From contig NW_008805076.1 in NCBI RefSeq assembly GCF_000004825.1, positions 248,001 through 312,000 on the forward strand: DNA of 64,000 nucleotides. The letters are read 5' to 3'. The notes below the pieces were generated by a model. It had not been told where the DNA came from, ran no database searches, and saw nothing but the letters and a program-made list of their open reading frames with translations. A program made the translations under genes and the position numbers. Numbering within the stretch: the stretch's first letter is position 1; each line of letters begins with the position of its first letter. The DNA is from Heterostelium album PN500 (lineage: Eukaryota; Evosea; Eumycetozoa; Acytosteliales; Acytosteliaceae). Positions 59,299 through 64,000 of the stretch are shown here, one piece after another.

Positions 59299-61097
59299 TT
59301 ATTTTGATAATTCTACTGATCGCATATCTATCAGACATTGATCTATTCTTACCAACATTGAAACAGTATCGACAACCATCGATAACATATTCTTTTTTGC
59401 ATTGATTGGTTCGACTATACCAAGTGAAAGCATACTCTTTATTTCGCCACTATCTAAATCCACTGAATAAGTTTTATAATCAATATTACTGCTATTATTA
59501 TTATTATTTAATTGATGTTGTTTTTCATGGAATTTCATTACTTCCGATAGTAATGTAGTTGAGTCGAATCCTGCATTTCTATATAATAACGTTGGTATTG
59601 TCAATAATGATTCTGAAAACAATGTTATTATTCTATTTATCTTTATATTATCTGATTTTAATTGTTGTGATTGTGAATGTGATTGTTGTGTCTGCTGTTG
59701 TTTTAGATAATGATTAATTTGTATAGATAATTGTATTTCAGTTGCACCTCCACCTGGTAATACAGTTGGATAGTCTCTAACAATTGACATGACAGAGAGT
59801 GCATCGTTTAGAGATCGTTGTACCTCTTCAATTGTATATAGATTCGGTCCTCTTACAATAAATGTGCATATAGAGTTGATTGTAACATCATTGTTGATGA
59901 TCTCTAGATAATATTGTGAATTCTTCTCAACCAATTCTCTACATTCACTAACTATTGGTGTAATATTAATATTATTATTATTATTATCATTGTTTTTGTT
60001 GCTACTACTATCTATATCTAACTGAACCAATGAATGTAACAATGTACCACCCGATATCATTAGTAATTGTGACATATCGTTGTTATCTACCATTGAAGAA
60101 CAATGAACGGAATGATTATAAAACATTGCAATACATGACGATGGTATTCTCTTTGTTGATATAATAATACAATTATCTATTTTACACTGTCCACTATTAC
60201 TAAGATAGTTTATAATGATTTGTGATTGTTTGATCTCTAATTCTTTTCTCTCTTTTTCAATTGATTCTCTTTGCTACAAAACATTGTAATATTAGTTAAT
60301 GTTATTACTTAAATAAACATTGTTGTATACATGATATATCTTACATTAAAACTTAATGAACTTGGTAACAATGATATAGAGTGACCAATATCACCTAATT
60401 CAAAGTCAATGAACAGTAATCTTGCATTCTTGACTGATTTCGACATATTAGGTACCAAAAATCTAGTTTTTATCATAATACCATGTATTAATGATGTATC
60501 TGCAATAGATCCTCCTAATATCTTTAAATACTTTATATTATCTATATTGTTTCTATTATGTTTGTTATTATTATCATTGTTATTATTATTGTTATTATTA
60601 TTTATAATATTGATTGCACTTAAACAAAGTTTTGAAAACTTGTTTGAATAACTTGATAGAATCTTTGATTGAAGTGTTGTCGATGCTATCAGTAACATTG
60701 ATTGCTCATGTGATTCCAAGGTGATTGCAAGTCGGTCAAATATTTTCAGTGAGAGTTGTAGAGCCTGTTGGAAACCCTCCACTATCAGATTGGGATGATA
60801 TCGTTCGTCGAGAAGTCGGTCGGCACTCGCCAGCAGCCGACAAGCCAGCAGCACCGCACTGGTGGTGCCATCGCCAACCTTTGAGTCGACAGAGTGTGCC
60901 AACTGCTTCAAGATAACGGCCAACGGGTTCTCTAGAGGTAGTCGATCGATGATAGTTGCACCGTCATTGGTGATGGTAGTCTCGTGTAGTTCGCTGTCGA
61001 CGATCACCTTATCTAATCCCTTTGGTCCGAGTGATGTCGATAGCAACCTCTCGAGTGCATAGACCGCTGTGAAATTTACTCTTCTGTGTTGCATCAT
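59299..61097 (-). CDS. Divergent CCT/TCP-1 (group II chaperonin) subunit-like protein
   Basis: ATP-dependent cytosolic chaperonin family. Exons 61097-60345 and 60273-59299 give 575 residues. Seen: TSLGPKGLDKVIVD, TITNDGATII and KVGDGTTSAVLLA (ATP site of the equatorial domain), an apical domain in the middle, SLNDALSV (catalytic Asp region), LPGGGATEIQL and RNAGFDSTTLLSEV. The set is complete enough for an active ATPase, but the protein is far less conserved than normal CCT subunits and has Asn runs (about 170-185 and others) and Gln/Ser inserts. The start MMQHRRVNF trims the usual N-terminal arm. The best overall resemblance is to the eta subunit (CCT7), yet the divergence suggests an extra paralogue, perhaps of the BBS-chaperonin kind. 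Which one cannot be settled by eye. Confidence 0.82.
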
Positions 61098-61304
61098 GAT
61101 GATTCTTATCTTTATACAATCCTCCTATTAGTTTTGTTATAATACATTCTATTACTTCTTGATCATTTAAAATAGGATAAATAATTATTTGATTGATAAA
61201 AATAAAAATGATCCACTATTTTTTTTTTTTTTTATGACCACTCAACTAATCGAAAATTTATTTGATAAATCTTTTCTTAATTAAATTAATATAAATATAA
61301 TTAT

Positions 61305-61560
61305 TAGATTAAGATTTGTTTAATTCCTAATTCTGGTTCTTTGTTATTAATTTGGTCATCGAAAATGACCGAGAAAACTAAGAATCGAGTACCCAATACG
61401 ATTGCCTCTTGATCTACAGTTGGCCTAAAACTTCTTACAAATATTGAAAGTCCAAAAATTTCCAATCTATATTATTCTCTAGTTTCATTATTAAGTAATC
61501 CTAATTTTTCCATCTTTTGATAGACCATTTCAATAGGATCATATTGATTCATTTGATCTA
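61305..61560 (-). pseudogene. Terpene synthase fragment (relic of a tandem copy)
   Basis: Minus-strand similarity to residues about 22-97 of the intact terpene synthase at 61809-62885. Readable pieces: DPIEMVYQKMEKLGL, then in a shifted frame IFGLSIFVRSFRPTVDQEAIV, LGTRFLVFSVIFDDQINNKEPELG. A frameshift separates the two pieces, the second exon is missing, and the metal-binding motif DDxxD has become DDQIN. It lies just downstream of the intact gene in the same orientation, so it is the remains of a tandem duplicate. Confidence 0.8.
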
Positions 61561-61808
61561 TAATTTTATTATTTTTAATTTTTTTAACATTAAAAGTAAC
61601 AACAATCTAAATTATATACTATCGGTTGAATATTTAAGTAATAAAAGATTTGTAATTAAAAATTTGTTAATTTCAATAGTTTTAGAGATCTTGAAGACAA
61701 AATTTGACAAAATAGATACAAGATCATAAGTTGTTTAGTTTAAATATTTATTAAAAACAAGATGATTTGAATGATTATTCTGAACCAATATAGATAGATC
61801 TCAGATTT

Positions 61809-62885
61809 TCATTGAATTTTAGTTCTAAGTTCAACAAAGATTGAATTTGGTGATTTATAATTTGGCCTTACTAAGTACAGAGCTACTACCGCAGATACCA
61901 TGGTATGAAAGTGGTCAACAAATTCAATGAACTCTTCTTGATCTTCTTTGAATTTGAGAATTGGAATGAATTTTTGTTTAATAAGATTTTCATGAATAAA
62001 ATATTGTTCAAAACAAATATCAAATTCTTTGTCCATGAAATCGAGACACTCTTGATCAGACCAATTGTTTTGAGTTTTCATAAAATGGAAACTATTCATT
62101 CTTTCATCTTTTTCTCTGAGTTCTTTTTCATAAGAGAATACATCATTGTATAGAGCACAGATGTTTCCTGAATGATACATTAAACTTTTCCAAAGAGGGT
62201 CAAGAAGTATATCAGAGTGTAATCGTTTCATAATGAAAACTGCACTTAAAGAAAATGCTGGTATCATTCCAATATTGTGTATTCTCATATTGTAATATAA
62301 ATTCATACTCATGTCACCTTCTAATTTCTAAAAATTTTAAAAAACAATTAAATTATTAATAATTTGTTTGTATTTAAAATAAAATAATATTGAACTTAAA
62401 CTTACCTTGATATTTTGCCATGGTATTAAATTATCAAAATAATCGATGAATGCATTTCTGCATAGATTCATCAAAGGATGTTGATCTCCAACTCTGTATT
62501 CTAAGCTCTCATTTAAATCAAAAGCAATTCTTTCAAGTGGTGTAGCATCCTCTTCTAGTTTACCCAATTTAAAGATATTGATTGCTCTATTGATTAGTTT
62601 CATTCCAAATTCCGGTTCATTCGTATCAATAAGGTCATCGAATATTACTCCGAAAATAAAGAATTGTGTACCCAATACCATTGACTCGTGATCTCCGGAT
62701 GGCCACATATTTCTGACTAACATTGAGAGCCCTTTGAAAATCTGGATATATTTTTGACGATTTTCATCAATTAATATTCCAAATTTCTCCATTTTTTCAA
62801 TCACCATTTCGATGGGATCATTTGAGTTCATAGGTAAAGTCCAACTCTTTGGAGTTTTATCAATTATTTTTTGTAAAGACAACAT
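61809..62885 (-). CDS. Terpene synthase (class I, amoebal type)
   Basis: Ionises a prenyl diphosphate (probably farnesyl or geranyl) to make a volatile terpene. Exons 62885-62406 and 62327-61809 give 332 residues, the usual single alpha-domain size in social amoebae. The aspartate-rich motif is FDDLIDTNE (Asp83, Asp84, Asp87), and the second metal site is NDVFSYEKE (Asn221, Asp222, Ser225, Glu229), both intact. No transit peptide, so cytosolic. The junction WQNIK|KLEGDMSMN closes in phase 0. Dictyostelid terpene synthases are mostly developmentally expressed. Product unknown. A decayed partial copy lies just downstream at 61305-61560. Confidence 0.93.
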
Positions 62886-63460
62886 TTAGAATTCCTATGT
62901 TTAAAATGAAAATTCTGTTTTTGATAAAAAATATTAACTTCTATTTTTATTAGATAATTTCAATCTGAATAGATACAAGTGGTTTAAAAATAACAGTTAA
63001 AACATAATACAACAAATATATTCATCATGTAACTGAGTTTAAATTTTTAAAACCACCACATACATTTTTAATCAAAAAAATTAAACAATCATTAAATTCC
63101 ACCATTAGTGTGGGATATGCCTATTTTTTCAATAATTAATATTCATTCATTATTTATTATTTTCTATCATTTGTATGAGATATACCATTTTTCATTAAAG
63201 GTTATTTGATGAGCAACTCACTGCCACATAATCAACAAACAAACAAATACTCATTCAATCAAATAATTCGTAACCATAAACCAAACAAACAGCCGTCGCT
63301 CGATACCAACATATAGATTTGGAGACCCTAAAGCTTATTCTTTAAAAACAACGATGACAACAACAACAACAATAACAATAATAATAAAAACAATAGCAAT
63401 AGCAATCTCTCCAAGTGAACAACAAATACTATTTTTTTTAAAAATGTGAAAATCACAATT
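62886..63460. promoter_or_regulatory. Upstream region of the terpene synthase
   Basis: 575 AT-rich bases, with CAA/AAT repeats near 63360-63400. No ORF or RNA gene seen. Probably the terpene synthase promoter. Confidence 0.4.
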
Positions 63461-63728
63461 ATTTTTTATTTTTTAACACAACTTAATCTCATAGAGGTGT
63501 TTCCTTTTAAATGTGTTATTTAATTTTTCAACCACCAATGTGGTGGGGTGTTACTGATTAAAACGTTGAATACTAGTGCAAGTTGAAATAAATCGAAATG
63601 TATCACATTTTTGTTTTATTTAATAGTTGTTCGACCACCACCTGTAGTTGTGTGTTTGCATCTATTGAAATAACACTTTTATAAGGAAACACCTCTATGA
63701 GATTAAGTTGTGTTAAAAAATAAAAAAT
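63461..63728. mobile_element. MITE-like element with 46-bp perfect terminal inverted repeats
   Basis: The first 46 bases (63461-63506) are the exact reverse complement of the last 46 (63683-63728); the similarity continues inward for about 15 more bases with a few mismatches (63507-63521 versus 63668-63682). Total 268 bases with an internal part of about 145 bases that has smaller hairpins (ACCACC/GGTGGT near 63530-63546). No ORF able to encode a transposase, and no clear target-site duplication because both flanks are T/A-rich. This is the layout of a non-autonomous DNA transposon. Perfect arms suggest a recent insertion or selection on the hairpin. Confidence 0.75.
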
Positions 63729-64000
63729 TTCGCTCACATTGACGAATCTGAACAAATAGTTACTGTGAAATAAATAATGCAAAATGTTAATACTGATAAA
63801 ATATTCACTAATAAAATAAAATAAATACTGAATTATAATAAATCTTATCATATTTGTTAATCTTTAATGGTGATCAATTTTAACATTTCTCAATAAGATT
63901 AATTATTTTGTCGGTTAACAAAAAATTAGACACAATTGCTGGTAGCATACAAAAATTTCAAAAAAAATAGTGCACTCTTTCATTGTATCTATAGAAATTT
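63729..64000. other. Right-edge AT-rich DNA
   Basis: 272 bases with no feature that I can support. Confidence 0.4.

Overview
This window is nuclear DNA of a dictyostelid social amoeba. The intergenic DNA is very AT-rich, with long homopolymer A and T runs. The genes are small, with short AT-rich GT-AG introns whose donors are mostly GTATGT or GTAAGT. Asn, Gln and Ser runs occur inside proteins. The gene families are ones known from dictyostelids: CYP508-type P450s, FNIP-repeat proteins, ComC-type adhesion proteins, frizzled/smoothened-like receptors and amoebal terpene synthases. I cannot name the species from the sequence alone. All gene models below were spliced by hand by following reading frame and splice sites; no database was used.

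Layout. 0-18.9 kb is a compact housekeeping block: NDUFB9-like complex I subunit (-, cut by the left edge), CWC15 splicing factor (+), LST8 (-), cytochrome c1 (+), UEV/MMS2 (-), malate dehydrogenase (+), a 3-hydroxybutyrate dehydrogenase-like SDR (+) and an aldo-keto reductase (-). It is followed by lineage-specific genes: a tandem pair of ankyrin-like proteins (the second interrupted by a stop), a small orphan and a FNIP-repeat protein. 18.9-24.0 kb is a 5.2-kb gene-free leader before an NDR-family kinase (24.0-28.7 kb). 29-32 kb has NHP2 (-), a gene-poor stretch with a possible retroelement scrap, and a single-pass membrane protein with a predicted lumenal C2H2 finger. 32.2-36.6 kb is a tandem pair of seven-exon CYP508-like P450s (-). 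38.0-39.9 kb is a NADPH oxidase. 40.6-48.5 kb is a tandem pair of ComC-like EGF/TM proteins. 49-51 kb has UBC13 (+) and a class I glutamine amidotransferase (-). 53.1-55.5 kb is an acidic coiled-coil protein. 56.2-58.7 kb is a frizzled-like receptor. 58.9-62.9 kb (-) has a small gene relic, a divergent CCT/TCP-1 chaperonin, a terpene synthase relic and an intact terpene synthase. The right end carries a MITE-like element with 46-bp perfect terminal inverted repeats.

How the genes relate. Three mitochondrial proteins (complex I subunit, cytochrome c1, a malate dehydrogenase with a putative presequence) and a probably mitochondrial hydroxybutyrate dehydrogenase belong to energy metabolism. UEV/MMS2 and UBC13, the two halves of the K63-ubiquitin E2, are both here, about 43 kb apart. 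LST8, the NDR kinase, NADPH oxidase, the frizzled-like receptor and the ComC-like proteins fit signalling, motility and multicellular development. The P450s and terpene synthase are specialised-metabolism genes. A recurring theme is tandem duplication with patchy homogenisation (ankyrin-like and P450 pairs) or decay (terpene synthase relic).

No tRNA, rRNA or CRISPR was recognised. I see no single, clearly new multi-gene system. The most unusual items are the MITE-like element, the NDR kinase whose hydrophobic motif has Asn in place of the phospho-acceptor, the divergent chaperonin, the near-perfect hairpin between cwc15 and lst8, and the gene-conversion mosaics.
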